Shown: one piece after another, positions 45,573-54,088 of the stretch
Position numbering within the stretch: the first letter of the stretch is position 1
Layout: each line of letters starts with the position of its first letter
NCBI RefSeq assembly: GCF_025465945.1
Contig: NZ_JANLNW010000084.1
Coordinates: 124,001-188,000, forward strand
DNA from: Pseudomonas sp. 6D_7.1_Bac1
GTDB taxonomy: Bacteria > Pseudomonadota > Gammaproteobacteria > Pseudomonadales > Pseudomonadaceae
Length of the DNA: 64,000 nucleotides
Direction of reading: 5' to 3'
Program-made: the position numbers and the translations under genes
Notes under the pieces: model-generated
Told to the model about the DNA's origin: nothing
What the model saw: the letters and a program-made list of their open reading frames with translations, nothing else
Databases searched by the model: none

Positions 45573-45610
45573 CAAAACGCCCCGCTACCTGAGGATAGCG
45601 GGGCGTTTTG
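45573..45610. terminator. Bidirectional terminator between the GNAT and secretin-like genes
   Basis: CAAAACGCCCCGCTA (45573-45587) pairs perfectly with TAGCGGGGCGTTTTG (45596-45610) around 8 nt, with T-runs on both strands. It ends GNAT/roxA transcripts. Confidence 0.8.
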
Positions 45611-45631
45611 TGGTGTTGCTGGCGTGTACTT

Positions 45632-45724
45632 GTGGCGAGGGAGCTTGCTCCCGCTGGGCTGCGCAGCAGCCCTAATAATTTGGGGGCCGCTTCGCGACCC
45701 AGCGGGAGCAAGCTCCCTCGCCAC
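45632..45724. repeat. REP-type inverted pair, GTGGCGAGGGAGC family
   Basis: 27-nt perfect arms GTGGCGAGGGAGCTTGCTCC... at 45632-45658 and 45698-45724. A third sequence family, distinct from the other two in the window. Confidence 0.85.
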
Positions 45725-45730
45725 AGGAAA

Positions 45731-46153
45731 TCATCCCTCGCGCACCATGTCGACGTGCGGAATTCCTGCTTCGAGGAACTCCTCACTGACCACGGTAAAG
45801 CCCAGGCGCTCATAGAACGCCGTGGCCTGCACCTGGGCACTCAGCATCTGCTGCTTGAGCCCGCGTTTCTCGGCTTCACCGATCACTGCTTGCATCAGTG
45901 CGTCGCCGACCTTCAGGCCGCGCCAGTCCTTGAGCACCGACACCCGGCCGATGTGGCCGTCGGGCAGCAGGCGGGCGGTGCCAATCGGAAAATCGCCTTC
46001 GAAGGCGAGGAAATGCACGGCGCTCGCGTCGTCGGCATCCCATTCCAGTTCGGGTGGAACGGATTGCTCGGCGATGAACACCGCTTCACGAATGCGCCGG
46101 ATCTCGGCGATATCCTTTTGCCAGTCTGCGACACGTACGTGAATTTTATTCAT
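45731..46153 (-). CDS. GNAT-family N-acetyltransferase
   Basis: A 140-residue single-domain GNAT. Motif A is in RVSVLKDWRGLKVGDALMQAV and motif B in AQVQATAFYERLGFTVVSEEF. The length and FLEAGIPHVDM ending resemble the ElaA/YjcF branch. Substrate unknown. Start ATG 46153 overlaps the 3' end of roxA by 8 nt, so the two are coupled, which may hint at a link to ribosome modification, but this is inference. Confidence 0.85.
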   Translation of the reverse strand: MNKIHVRVADWQKDIAEIRRIREAVFIAEQSVPPELEWDADDASAVHFLAFEGDFPIGTARLLPDGHIGRVSVLKDWRGLKVGDALMQAVIGEAEKRGLKQQMLSAQVQATAFYERLGFTVVSEEFLEAGIPHVDMVREG

Positions 46154-47312
46154 CAGCAAACCCCAGGCTACCTTGCTTGACCAGTTCGCACAGCAGGCCG
46201 CGGCCGTCTTCGTCTTTCAGCCAATGGCCAAGGTTGTCGACGTGCAGCGCATCGGCAGCGCAAATCATTTTCAGCAGCTCGCGCAGCTTGCCCGGCAGAT
46301 AACGGCTCTGGCCGCTGGCGAACAGCAGCAGGTCGTCGTCGACTTCGGACCAGGCCAGGCGTGCGCTTGGGTTACGAATCAGTACGGCGCCTTGCTCAAG
46401 ACTGCTCAGTAGATCGTCTTCTTCCAGTTCCGGGCCGACCACCAGTTCCGGGTAGCGTGGCTCGGTCATGAACTGGCCGAACCAGGTCAGCAGCAGGCGC
46501 TCGTCGCTCATGTGCTCGGCCAGCAGGCTTTTCAAGCGGTCGAGTGCGTCATGCTGGATCTGGTGCGGGTCGATTGCTGGCTGCGCGTCGGCATCGGTGT
46601 AGCGTTCTTCGTCAGGCAGGAACTGGCTGAGGAAGTCGGTGAAGTGGGTCAGCACTTCAGCGGCGCTTGGGGCGCGGAAGCCGACCGAGTAGGTCATGCA
46701 GTCGTCGATGGCCACGCCGCAGTGGGCCAGGCGCGGCGGCAGGTAAAGCATGTCGCCCGGTTCCAGAGTCCACTCGTCGGTGGCTTCGAAGTCCGCCAGG
46801 ATGCGCAAGTCGGCATGTTGCAGTAGCGGGCTCTCGGAGTCGCACATCTGGCCGATTTTCCAGTTGCGCTTGCCGTGGCCCTGCAGCAGGAATACGTCGT
46901 AGTTATCGAAGTGCGGGCCAACGCTGCCACCGGGGGCGGCGAAGCTGATCATCACGTCGTCGATGCGCCAGCTCGGCAGGAAGCGGAAGTGCTCCAGCAG
47001 CTCGCTGACTTCCGGAACGAACTGGTCGACAGCCTGCACCAGCAGGGTCCACTCGCGCTCTGGCAGCTTGCTGAATTCGTCTTCGGCAAAGGGGCCGCGA
47101 CGCAGCTCCCAGGGACGCTCGCCGTGCTCGATGACCAGGCGCGATTCGACTTCTTCTTCCAGTGCCAGACCGGCCAGTTCGTCGGCGTCGATCGGGCTTT
47201 CGAAGTCAGGGATCGCCTGGCGGATCAGCAGCGGTTTCTTCTGCCAGTAGTCGCGCAGGAATTCCCGTGCCGTGATGCCGCCTAGAAGTTGAAGTGGAGT
47301 ATCAGGATTCAT
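46146..47312 (-). CDS. roxA: 50S ribosomal protein L16 arginine 3-hydroxylase (JmjC oxygenase)
   Basis: A 388-residue 2-oxoglutarate/Fe(II) oxygenase of the YcfD/RoxA family that hydroxylates an Arg of ribosomal protein L16. The iron triad is complete: His134 and Asp136 in GPHFDNYDVF and His197 in LPPRLAHCGV. The C-terminal winged-helix region follows. I chose ATG 47312 (MNPDTPLQLLGG) over a start 8 codons upstream. It lies downstream of the purB terminator and upstream of a GNAT. Confidence 0.93.
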   Translation of the reverse strand: MNPDTPLQLLGGITAREFLRDYWQKKPLLIRQAIPDFESPIDADELAGLALEEEVESRLVIEHGERPWELRRGPFAEDEFSKLPEREWTLLVQAVDQFVPEVSELLEHFRFLPSWRIDDVMISFAAPGGSVGPHFDNYDVFLLQGHGKRNWKIGQMCDSESPLLQHADLRILADFEATDEWTLEPGDMLYLPPRLAHCGVAIDDCMTYSVGFRAPSAAEVLTHFTDFLSQFLPDEERYTDADAQPAIDPHQIQHDALDRLKSLLAEHMSDERLLLTWFGQFMTEPRYPELVVGPELEEDDLLSSLEQGAVLIRNPSARLAWSEVDDDLLLFASGQSRYLPGKLRELLKMICAADALHVDNLGHWLKDEDGRGLLCELVKQGSLGFADE

Positions 47313-47350
47313 GTGTAACCTATTGAAAAAAAGCACTTTTCAGACGGGAA

Positions 47351-47376
47351 TAAAAACGCCCGGCGCTGCCGGGCGT
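47351..47376 (-). terminator. Intrinsic terminator of purB
   Basis: On the minus strand ACGCCCGGC-AGC-GCCGGGCGT (47356-47376) followed by UUUUUA. It sits 20 nt after the purB stop and before the roxA start. Confidence 0.88.
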
Positions 47377-47397
47377 CTCAAAGGGTCAAGCGGTCGA

Positions 47398-48768
47398 TCA
47401 GATGCGTTTGGCTTGTGCCACGGCGTTGCCGATGTAGTTGGCCGGGGTGAGCTTTTTCAGCTCGGCCTTTGCCTCGGCAGGCATCTCCAGTGCATCGATG
47501 AAAGTCTGCAGCGCTTCAGGGCTGATGCCCTTGCCGCGAGTCAGTTCTTTCAGCTTTTCGTACGGGTTTTCGATGTTGTAGCGACGCATCACGGTCTGAA
47601 TCGGCTCAGCCAGAACTTCCCAGCAAGCATCCAGGTCTGCAGCAATCTTCTGAGCATTGAGCTCTAACTTGCTGATTCCCTTGAGGCTTGCTTCGTATGC
47701 GATCACGCTGTGGGCGAAGCCGACGCCGAGGTTGCGCAGTACGGTGGAGTCGGTCAGGTCGCGCTGCCAGCGGGAAATCGGCAGTTTGCTCGCCAAGTGC
47801 TGGAACAGTGCGTTGGCGATACCCAGGTTACCTTCGGAGTTTTCGAAGTCGATCGGGTTGACCTTGTGCGGCATGGTCGAGGAACCGATTTCGCCGGCAA
47901 TGGTGCGCTGCTTGAAATAGCCCAGGGAGATGTAACCCCAGATATCACGATCGAAGTCGATCAGGATGGTGTTGAAGCGGGCGATTGCGTCGAACAGTTC
48001 GGCGATGTAGTCGTGCGGTTCGATCTGCGTGGTGTACGGGTTGAAGCCCAGGCCCAGCTCGTCTTCGATGAAGGCGCGGGCGTTGGCTTCCCAGTCGATC
48101 TCAGGGTAGGCCGAGATGTGTGCGTTGTAGTTGCCGACAGCGCCATTGATCTTGCCCAGCAGCGGAACGGCAGCGACTTGAGCAATTTGACGCTCCAGAC
48201 GGTAAACCACGTTCGCCAGTTCTTTACCCAGGGTGGTCGGCGAAGCCGGCTGGCCGTGGGTGCGCGACAGCATCGGCACATCGGCGAAGCGGATTGCCAG
48301 CTCACGGATAGCCTCAGCGGTCTGGCGCATCAGCGGCAGCATCACGTCATCACGGCCTTCGCGCAGCATCAGGGCGTGGGACAGGTTGTTGATGTCCTCG
48401 CTGGTGCAGGCAAAGTGGATGAACTCACTGACGTTGGCCAGCTCAGGCAGCTTGGCGGCCTGTTCCTTGAGCAGGTACTCGATGGCTTTAACGTCGTGGT
48501 TGGTAGTGCGCTCGATTTCTTTGACGCGCTCGGCGTGCTCCAGCGAGAAGTTTTCCGCCAGGGTGTTCAGCACTGCGTTAGCTTCGGCGGAGAACGCCGG
48601 TACTTCGCTGATGGCTGGGTGAGCGGCCAGGCGCTGGAGCCAGCGCACTTCAACCAGGACGCGAGCACGGATCAGACCGTATTCGCTGAAAATAGGGCGC
48701 AGGGCCTGGGTTTTGCCGGCGTAGCGGCCGTCAACAGGGGAAACCGCAGTGAGCGAAGAAAGCTGCAT
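47398..48768 (-). CDS. purB: Adenylosuccinate lyase
   Basis: A 456-residue enzyme of purine synthesis acting on SAICAR and adenylosuccinate. The fumarase/aspartase-superfamily signature is GSSTMPHKVNPIDFEN, with the catalytic His region TRTHGQPASPTT. The start at 48768 (MQLSSLTAVSPVDGRY) is canonical. It follows hflD on the same strand after 126 nt. Confidence 0.97.
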   Translation of the reverse strand: MQLSSLTAVSPVDGRYAGKTQALRPIFSEYGLIRARVLVEVRWLQRLAAHPAISEVPAFSAEANAVLNTLAENFSLEHAERVKEIERTTNHDVKAIEYLLKEQAAKLPELANVSEFIHFACTSEDINNLSHALMLREGRDDVMLPLMRQTAEAIRELAIRFADVPMLSRTHGQPASPTTLGKELANVVYRLERQIAQVAAVPLLGKINGAVGNYNAHISAYPEIDWEANARAFIEDELGLGFNPYTTQIEPHDYIAELFDAIARFNTILIDFDRDIWGYISLGYFKQRTIAGEIGSSTMPHKVNPIDFENSEGNLGIANALFQHLASKLPISRWQRDLTDSTVLRNLGVGFAHSVIAYEASLKGISKLELNAQKIAADLDACWEVLAEPIQTVMRRYNIENPYEKLKELTRGKGISPEALQTFIDALEMPAEAKAELKKLTPANYIGNAVAQAKRI

Positions 48769-48894
48769 GGGGTGTTCTCGGACAGTCGGGCAACGAAATG
48801 GGGCGCGTATCATACATGAAAAAATCCGCCGGTCCGTTGCCAACTGACCAGCGTATTACGCGTTACAGACTACAAATCAGTGTTGCGGCGCAGT

Positions 48895-49518
48895 TCAGCT
48901 GCTGCGCATCAGCGGATAAAGCTCTTTGAGCAGTTTGCGGCGACTGATCACCAACTGCCAGCGGTGGCCACCCAACTGTCGCCACAGGCGCGCCGAGCGG
49001 ATACCGGCCAGCAGCAGGGCGCGGATCTTCGAGGCGTTGCTCGGCTGCTGCAGGTTGCGCATGTCGCCGTGTACCTGAATGCGTTGGCGCAGGGTGCTCA
49101 AGGTGTCCTGGTACAGCGCGCCACAGGCGGCGATCACGTTTTCATGGGCCGGGCCGAAATGTTCGACCTGGGACTGAATCTGCGGCAAGCGCTTGCCGAT
49201 CACTTCGAGCATGTCGCCGCGCTTGGCCAGTTGCCGCTCAAGCCCGAGCATCGACAGTGCGTAACGCAGTGGTTCGCGCTGCAAGGTGCTAGGGTCGCGT
49301 TCGAGGGCGCCGATCAATGCGCGATAACCTTCGCGCAGATTGATGTCGTCGCCGCCGTAGACCTCCAGCGTGTCCTTGGGATCGCGGATCAGCAGGCTGC
49401 CCAGCATGCAGGTCAGGCCGGCTTCGGTGACCTGGCCGGTCTTGGCGATCTTGTCGACCAGAACGGCGGCGAGAAACACGCCGCCGAGCGCCGTCAGTTG
49501 CTCCTGAGTCGGGCTCAT
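48895..49518 (-). CDS. hflD: High-frequency lysogenization protein homologue HflD
   Basis: A 207-residue mostly helical membrane-associated protein of the HflD/YcfC family. In E. coli it influences lambda CII and is encoded between mnmA and purB, exactly as here. Recognisable by LGGVFLAAVLVDKIAKTG and a C-terminal WRQLGGHRWQLVISRRKLL block. Its molecular role in Pseudomonas is unclear. ATG overlaps the mnmA stop. Confidence 0.92.
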   Translation of the reverse strand: MSPTQEQLTALGGVFLAAVLVDKIAKTGQVTEAGLTCMLGSLLIRDPKDTLEVYGGDDINLREGYRALIGALERDPSTLQREPLRYALSMLGLERQLAKRGDMLEVIGKRLPQIQSQVEHFGPAHENVIAACGALYQDTLSTLRQRIQVHGDMRNLQQPSNASKIRALLLAGIRSARLWRQLGGHRWQLVISRRKLLKELYPLMRSS

Positions 49519-50648
49519 GCGCGCGAATCCTTGCTGCTCCAGGGTTCGGCGACTTCGATGACACCGCCACCGAGGCAGATTTCACCATCGTAAAACACCA
49601 CCGATTGACCTGGGGTGACCGCGCGCTGCGGGTCATCGAAGGTGGCGCGGTAGCCGTTAGCGGTTTTTTCCAGGGTGCAAGGCTGATCGCTCTGGCGATA
49701 GCGGACTTTCGCCGTGAGTTTGCGTGGCGAGCTCAGGTCGACCGGGTTGACCCAGTAGATGTCCGAGGCGAGCAGGGCGCGGGAAAACAGATAGGGATGG
49801 TCATTGCCCTGGCCAACGATCAACTCGTTGTGTTCCAGGTCCTTGATCAGCACGTACCACGGTTCGTCGCCGGCGTCTTTCAAGCCGCCGATGCCCAGGC
49901 CCTGACGCTGGCCGATGGTGTGGTACATCAGGCCGTGGTGGCGGCCGATCACTTCACCTTCGGTGGTTTTGATGTCGCCTGGCTGCGCCGGCAGGTATTG
50001 CTTGAGGAAGTCGCTGAAGCGTCGTTCACCGATAAAGCAGATACCGGTGGAGTCTTTCTTCTTCGCGGTGGCCAGATGATGCTTCTCGGCAATCGCGCGA
50101 ACTTCGGGTTTTTCCAGTTCGCCAACCGGGAACAGGGTCTTGGCGATCTGTTCGCCACCGACCGCATGCAGGAAGTAGCTCTGGTCCTTGTTCGGGTCCA
50201 GGCCTTTGAGCAGTTCGGTGCGGCCGTCGATGTCGCGGCGGCGCACGTAATGGCCTGTGGCGATCAGGTCGGCGCCGAGCATCATGGCGTAGTCGAGGAA
50301 CGCCTTGAACTTGATTTCACGGTTGCACAGGATGTCCGGGTTCGGCGTGCGACCGGCCTTGTATTCGGCCAGGAAGTGCTCGAACACGTTGTCCCAGTAC
50401 TCGGCGGCGAAGTTGGCGGTGTGCAGCTTGATGCCGATCTTGTCGCACACGGCCTGGGCGTCCGCCAGGTCGTCCATGGCGGTGCAGTATTCCGTTCCGT
50501 CGTCCTCTTCCCAGTTCTTCATGAACAGGCCTTCCACCTGATAACCCTGCTCGATCAGCAGTAGGGCGGAAACGGAAGAGTCCACGCCGCCGGACATGCC
50601 GACAATGACGCGCTTCTTTTGTGTGTCAGAAGGGGCTGGATCACGCAT
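49515..50648 (-). CDS. mnmA: tRNA-specific 2-thiouridylase
   Basis: A 377-residue PP-loop ATPase that thiolates wobble U34 of tRNA-Glu, -Gln and -Lys. The PP-loop is GMSGGVDSSVSA; catalytic cysteines are in NPDILCNREIKF and TGICFIGER. Two nucleotide-to-tRNA binding domains follow. It overlaps hflD by 4 nt. Confidence 0.97.
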   Translation of the reverse strand: MRDPAPSDTQKKRVIVGMSGGVDSSVSALLLIEQGYQVEGLFMKNWEEDDGTEYCTAMDDLADAQAVCDKIGIKLHTANFAAEYWDNVFEHFLAEYKAGRTPNPDILCNREIKFKAFLDYAMMLGADLIATGHYVRRRDIDGRTELLKGLDPNKDQSYFLHAVGGEQIAKTLFPVGELEKPEVRAIAEKHHLATAKKKDSTGICFIGERRFSDFLKQYLPAQPGDIKTTEGEVIGRHHGLMYHTIGQRQGLGIGGLKDAGDEPWYVLIKDLEHNELIVGQGNDHPYLFSRALLASDIYWVNPVDLSSPRKLTAKVRYRQSDQPCTLEKTANGYRATFDDPQRAVTPGQSVVFYDGEICLGGGVIEVAEPWSSKDSRA

Positions 50649-50707
50649 AGGAATTTAATGAGTGTCTTGAAAAAGGACGCGATTCTATCAGGCCCGAGCC
50701 TGCAAGG

Positions 50708-51154
50708 CTAAAGAGAAGGGCGGATCAGTTCGAGACTGAACAGTTTACCGCTCAGATAATCATCGATGCAGCGGATGATCAGCTCGCTACGCCAGTTTGC
50801 GCGCTGTTCCAGCAGTTCGTCACGCGTCAGCCATTTTGCGCCGACGATGCCGTCGTCGAGTTGGTAGTCAGGGTGGTGTTTCACTGCTTTGGCGGCAAAG
50901 CACACACGCTGGTAAGTCACGCCGTTGCTCGGGGCGGTGTAGAGGTAGATGCCCACCACGCCAGTGGCTTCAACGTCCCAGCCGGTTTCTTCGAGGGTTT
51001 CGCGCACAGCCGCTTCGGTCAGGGTTTCGTGCGGGTCCAGATGGCCTGCGGGTTGATTGAGTACCGCGCGTCCGGCCTTGAGTTCTTCGACGATCAGGAA
51101 ACGGCCATTGTCTTCGACGATGGTGGCGACGGTGATGTGGGGTAGCCAATCCAT
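50708..51154 (-). CDS. nudJ: NUDIX hydrolase (NudJ-like phosphatase)
   Basis: A 148-residue NUDIX protein. The full box GX5EX7REUXEEXGU is present from Gly37 to Gly58 (GHLDPHETLTEAAVRETLEE then TGW). In E. coli nudJ precedes mnmA-hflD-purB, and NudJ hydrolyses nucleoside and prenyl/HMP pyrophosphates; the same order here supports the name. 59 nt separate it from mnmA. Confidence 0.9.
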   Translation of the reverse strand: MDWLPHITVATIVEDNGRFLIVEELKAGRAVLNQPAGHLDPHETLTEAAVRETLEETGWDVEATGVVGIYLYTAPSNGVTYQRVCFAAKAVKHHPDYQLDDGIVGAKWLTRDELLEQRANWRSELIIRCIDDYLSGKLFSLELIRPSL

Positions 51155-51193
51155 AAAGCTTCCTCGATTTCTAATATTGGAATAAAGAACAAT

Positions 51194-51281
51194 GTGGGAG
51201 CGAGCCTGCTCGCGATAGCGGTGGGTCAGTCGACATCAATTTTGAATGATATATCGCTATCGCGAGCAGGCTCGCTCCCAC
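51194..51281. repeat. REP-type inverted pair (GTGGGAGCGAGC family)
   Basis: Perfect 27-nt arms at 51194-51220 and 51255-51281, loop 34 nt. Located between idh and the NUDIX gene. Confidence 0.88.
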
Positions 51282-51318
51282 ATTGGTCCGTATTTCACAG
51301 ATAAAAATAAATGAGGAC

Positions 51319-51349
51319 CAAAAACAGAAACCCCGGCACGGGGCCGGGG
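51319..51349 (-). terminator. Intrinsic terminator of idh
   Basis: On the minus strand GCC-type stem CCCCGGC/GCCGGGG (51331-51337 and 51343-51349) with a 5-nt loop, followed by TTTCTGTTTTT. Confidence 0.82.
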
Positions 51350-51370
51350 CTTCTTTGCATCCTTACAACC

Positions 51371-53596
51371 TTAAACCAGCGCAGCAATCGCCGCGTTGAA
51401 GGTGTTGCTTGGGCGCATGGCCTTGCTGATCAGATCGGCGTCGGCGTGGTAGTAACCGCCGATCTCCACTGGTTTGCCCTGAACGGCGTTGAGCTCGGCA
51501 ACGATGGTCGCCTCGTTCTCGGTCAGGGTTTTGGCCAGTTGGCTGAACTGCGCTTGCAGTGCTGCGTCTTCAGTCTGGGCAGCCAGGGCCTGAGCCCAGT
51601 ACAGCGCCAGGTAGAAGTGGCTGCCGCGGTTGTCGATGTTGCCGACTTTGCGCGATGGCGACTTGTTATTGTCCAGGAACTGGCCGGTGGCCTGGTCCAG
51701 GGTCTTGGCCAGCACCAGCGCCTTAGGGTTGTTGTACGTCACACCCAGATGCTCAAGGGAAGCGGCCAGGGCCAGGAACTCGCCCAGGGAATCCCAGCGC
51801 AGGAAGTTTTCTTCCAGCAGTTGCTGAACGTGCTTCGGTGCCGAACCGCCGGCGCCGGTTTCGAACAGGCCACCGCCGTTCATCAGTGGAACGATCGACA
51901 GCATCTTGGCGCTGGTGCCCAGTTCCATGATCGGGAACAGGTCAGTCAGGTAATCGCGCAGTACGTTGCCGGTCACCGAAATGGTGTCGAGGCCGGAGCG
52001 AGTACGGACCAGGGTGAAGGCCATCGCGTCGACAGGTGACATGATGCGGATGTCCAGGCCGGACGTGTCGTGATCCTTCAGGTAAGCCTGAACTTTCTCG
52101 ATCACTACGCCGTCGTGGGCGCGCATTGGGTCGAGCCAGAAGATCGCTGGCGTTGCGCTTGCGCGAGCGCGGTTGACGGCCAGTTTGACCCAGTCCTGGA
52201 TCGGCGCGTCTTTGGTCTGGCACATGCGGAAGATGTCGCCGGCTTCAACCGACTGTTCCAGCAGGGTGCGGCCAGCGCTGTCGGAAACCCGAACCACGCC
52301 GTCAGTCTTGATCTGGAAGGTCTTGTCGTGGGAGCCGTACTCTTCCGCTTTCTTCGCCATCAGGCCAACGTTTGGCACGCTGCCCATGGTGGTCGGGTCG
52401 AAGGCGCCGTGTTGCTTGCAGTCTTCGATCACCGCCTGGTAGATGGTCGCGTAGCAGCGGTCCGGGATCACGGCCTTGGTGTCGTGCAACTGGCCATCGG
52501 TGCCCCACATCTTGCCGGAGTCACGGATCATGGCCGGCATCGAGGCGTCGACGATGACGTCGCTCGGCACGTGCAGGTTGGTGATGCCTTTGTCGGAGTT
52601 GACCATGGCCAGCGACGGACGAACGGCGTAGACCGCCTGAATGTCGGCTTCGATCTGCGCTTGCTGATCGCTAGGCAGGGCCTTGATGCGGGCGTACAGG
52701 TCGCCGATGCCGTTGTTCAGGTTGAAGCCGATCTGTGCCAGCACGTCAGCGTGCTTGGCCAGGGCGTCTTTATAGAACTCGGCAACGATCTGGCCAAACA
52801 TGATCGGGTCGGAGACCTTCATCATGGTGGCTTTCAGGTGAACCGACAGCAGCACGCCTTTTTGCTTGGCGTCTTCGATTTCGGCGGCGATGAAGCTGCG
52901 CAGGGCGTTTTTGCTCATCACGGCACAATCGAGGATCTCACCGGCTTGTACGGTGGTTTTTTCTTTCAGGACGGTGGTGCTGCCATCCCGAGCGATCAGT
53001 TCGATTTTGACGGCGTCAGCGGCGTCGATCAGGGCGGCTTTTTCGCTGCCGTAGAAATCGCCGGTGCTCATGTGAGCAACGTGGGACTTGGAGTCTTTTG
53101 CCCAGGCGCCCATTTTGTGCGGGTGCTTGCGAGCGTAGTTCTTGACCGACAGCGGTGCGCGACGATCGGAGTTGCCTTCGCGCAGAACCGGGTTTACCGC
53201 GCTGCCCTTGATCTTGTCGTAACGGGACTTGGCGTCTTTATCAGCGTCGCTGGTGACGGTTTCCGGGTAGTCCGGCAGTGCAAAGCCCTGGGCTTGCAGC
53301 TCTTTGATCGCGGCTTGCAGTTGCGGAACCGAAGCGCTGATGTTCGGCAGCTTGATGATGTTGGCTTCAGGCGTGACGGCCAGGGCGCCCAGTTCGGCGA
53401 GGTGGTCGGCTACGGCTTTGTCGCCCAATTGCTCGGGGAAGCTGGCCAGGATGCGCCCTGCAAGAGAGATATCGCGGGTTTCCACGGCGATATCAGCGGA
53501 GGCGGTGAAGGCCTCTACGATAGGCAACAGTGAATAGGTGGCGAGGGCTGGGGCTTCGTCGGTGAAGGTATAGATGATCTTCGAGCGGGTGGGCAT
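51371..53596 (-). CDS. idh: Isocitrate dehydrogenase (NADP+), monomeric type
   Basis: A 741-residue monomeric IDH converting isocitrate to 2-oxoglutarate, CO2 and NADPH. It is unrelated in length to the 418-residue dimeric enzyme and carries family blocks such as GNSDRRAPLSVKNYARKHPHKMG (parts EGNSDRRAPLSVK and YARKHPHKMG) and the metal/substrate site IFWLDPMRAHD. ATG 53596 gives the canonical N-terminus MPTRSKIIYTFTDEAP; 42 upstream codons in frame are not part of the family. It is divergent from icd. Confidence 0.97.
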   Translation of the reverse strand: MPTRSKIIYTFTDEAPALATYSLLPIVEAFTASADIAVETRDISLAGRILASFPEQLGDKAVADHLAELGALAVTPEANIIKLPNISASVPQLQAAIKELQAQGFALPDYPETVTSDADKDAKSRYDKIKGSAVNPVLREGNSDRRAPLSVKNYARKHPHKMGAWAKDSKSHVAHMSTGDFYGSEKAALIDAADAVKIELIARDGSTTVLKEKTTVQAGEILDCAVMSKNALRSFIAAEIEDAKQKGVLLSVHLKATMMKVSDPIMFGQIVAEFYKDALAKHADVLAQIGFNLNNGIGDLYARIKALPSDQQAQIEADIQAVYAVRPSLAMVNSDKGITNLHVPSDVIVDASMPAMIRDSGKMWGTDGQLHDTKAVIPDRCYATIYQAVIEDCKQHGAFDPTTMGSVPNVGLMAKKAEEYGSHDKTFQIKTDGVVRVSDSAGRTLLEQSVEAGDIFRMCQTKDAPIQDWVKLAVNRARASATPAIFWLDPMRAHDGVVIEKVQAYLKDHDTSGLDIRIMSPVDAMAFTLVRTRSGLDTISVTGNVLRDYLTDLFPIMELGTSAKMLSIVPLMNGGGLFETGAGGSAPKHVQQLLEENFLRWDSLGEFLALAASLEHLGVTYNNPKALVLAKTLDQATGQFLDNNKSPSRKVGNIDNRGSHFYLALYWAQALAAQTEDAALQAQFSQLAKTLTENEATIVAELNAVQGKPVEIGGYYHADADLISKAMRPSNTFNAAIAALV

Positions 53597-54088
53597 ATTC
53601 GGATTAACTCTCTTCTTTGCTAGAGCGTGCGCAGAAACTCGAGGGGCGCCGGGTAAGCGCGTTCGTTCAAAGTCATCCATGAGCCGAATGTCGAGGTTTC
53701 TTCGCGGTGATGTTGGGTGCATCAGTCGAGCGTCAAGCGGGTGGACAGCGGTAGCAGTCCGGCTTTAATCGGGCGGAAAGTCTCGTAATAGAGAGGTCGG
53801 CCGTCGTGACCCTGTGGTCAGCGGCGGCATTATACATAGGTCGCTGGCAATCTGCCGATGGTTCATATGCAACGATTCTCGTCCATTGGTCTAAAGGTCG
53901 CAGGGGCGCGTGGGGCGTAGAGTCGCTCGCCGTGCTTGAGTTTGGCGCTTTTCCCTTTGCTTTCAGACTTGTACGTCGCGAACTGCGCAGCTTTGCGGCA
54001 GATGGATGGAACAGAGGGTTTGCGTGCCGATTTAACTGGGGTACGCTCGGACGAAGCCAGATGTTCAATCCAAACAATGGAGTTCAGC
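53597..54088. other. idh-icd divergent control region (492 nt)
   Basis: Shared upstream region of two isocitrate dehydrogenase genes. A perfect TATAAT -10 faces idh at 53829-53834 on the minus strand, but no good -35 is visible at proper spacing. No coding region or strong palindrome is found. Confidence 0.4.
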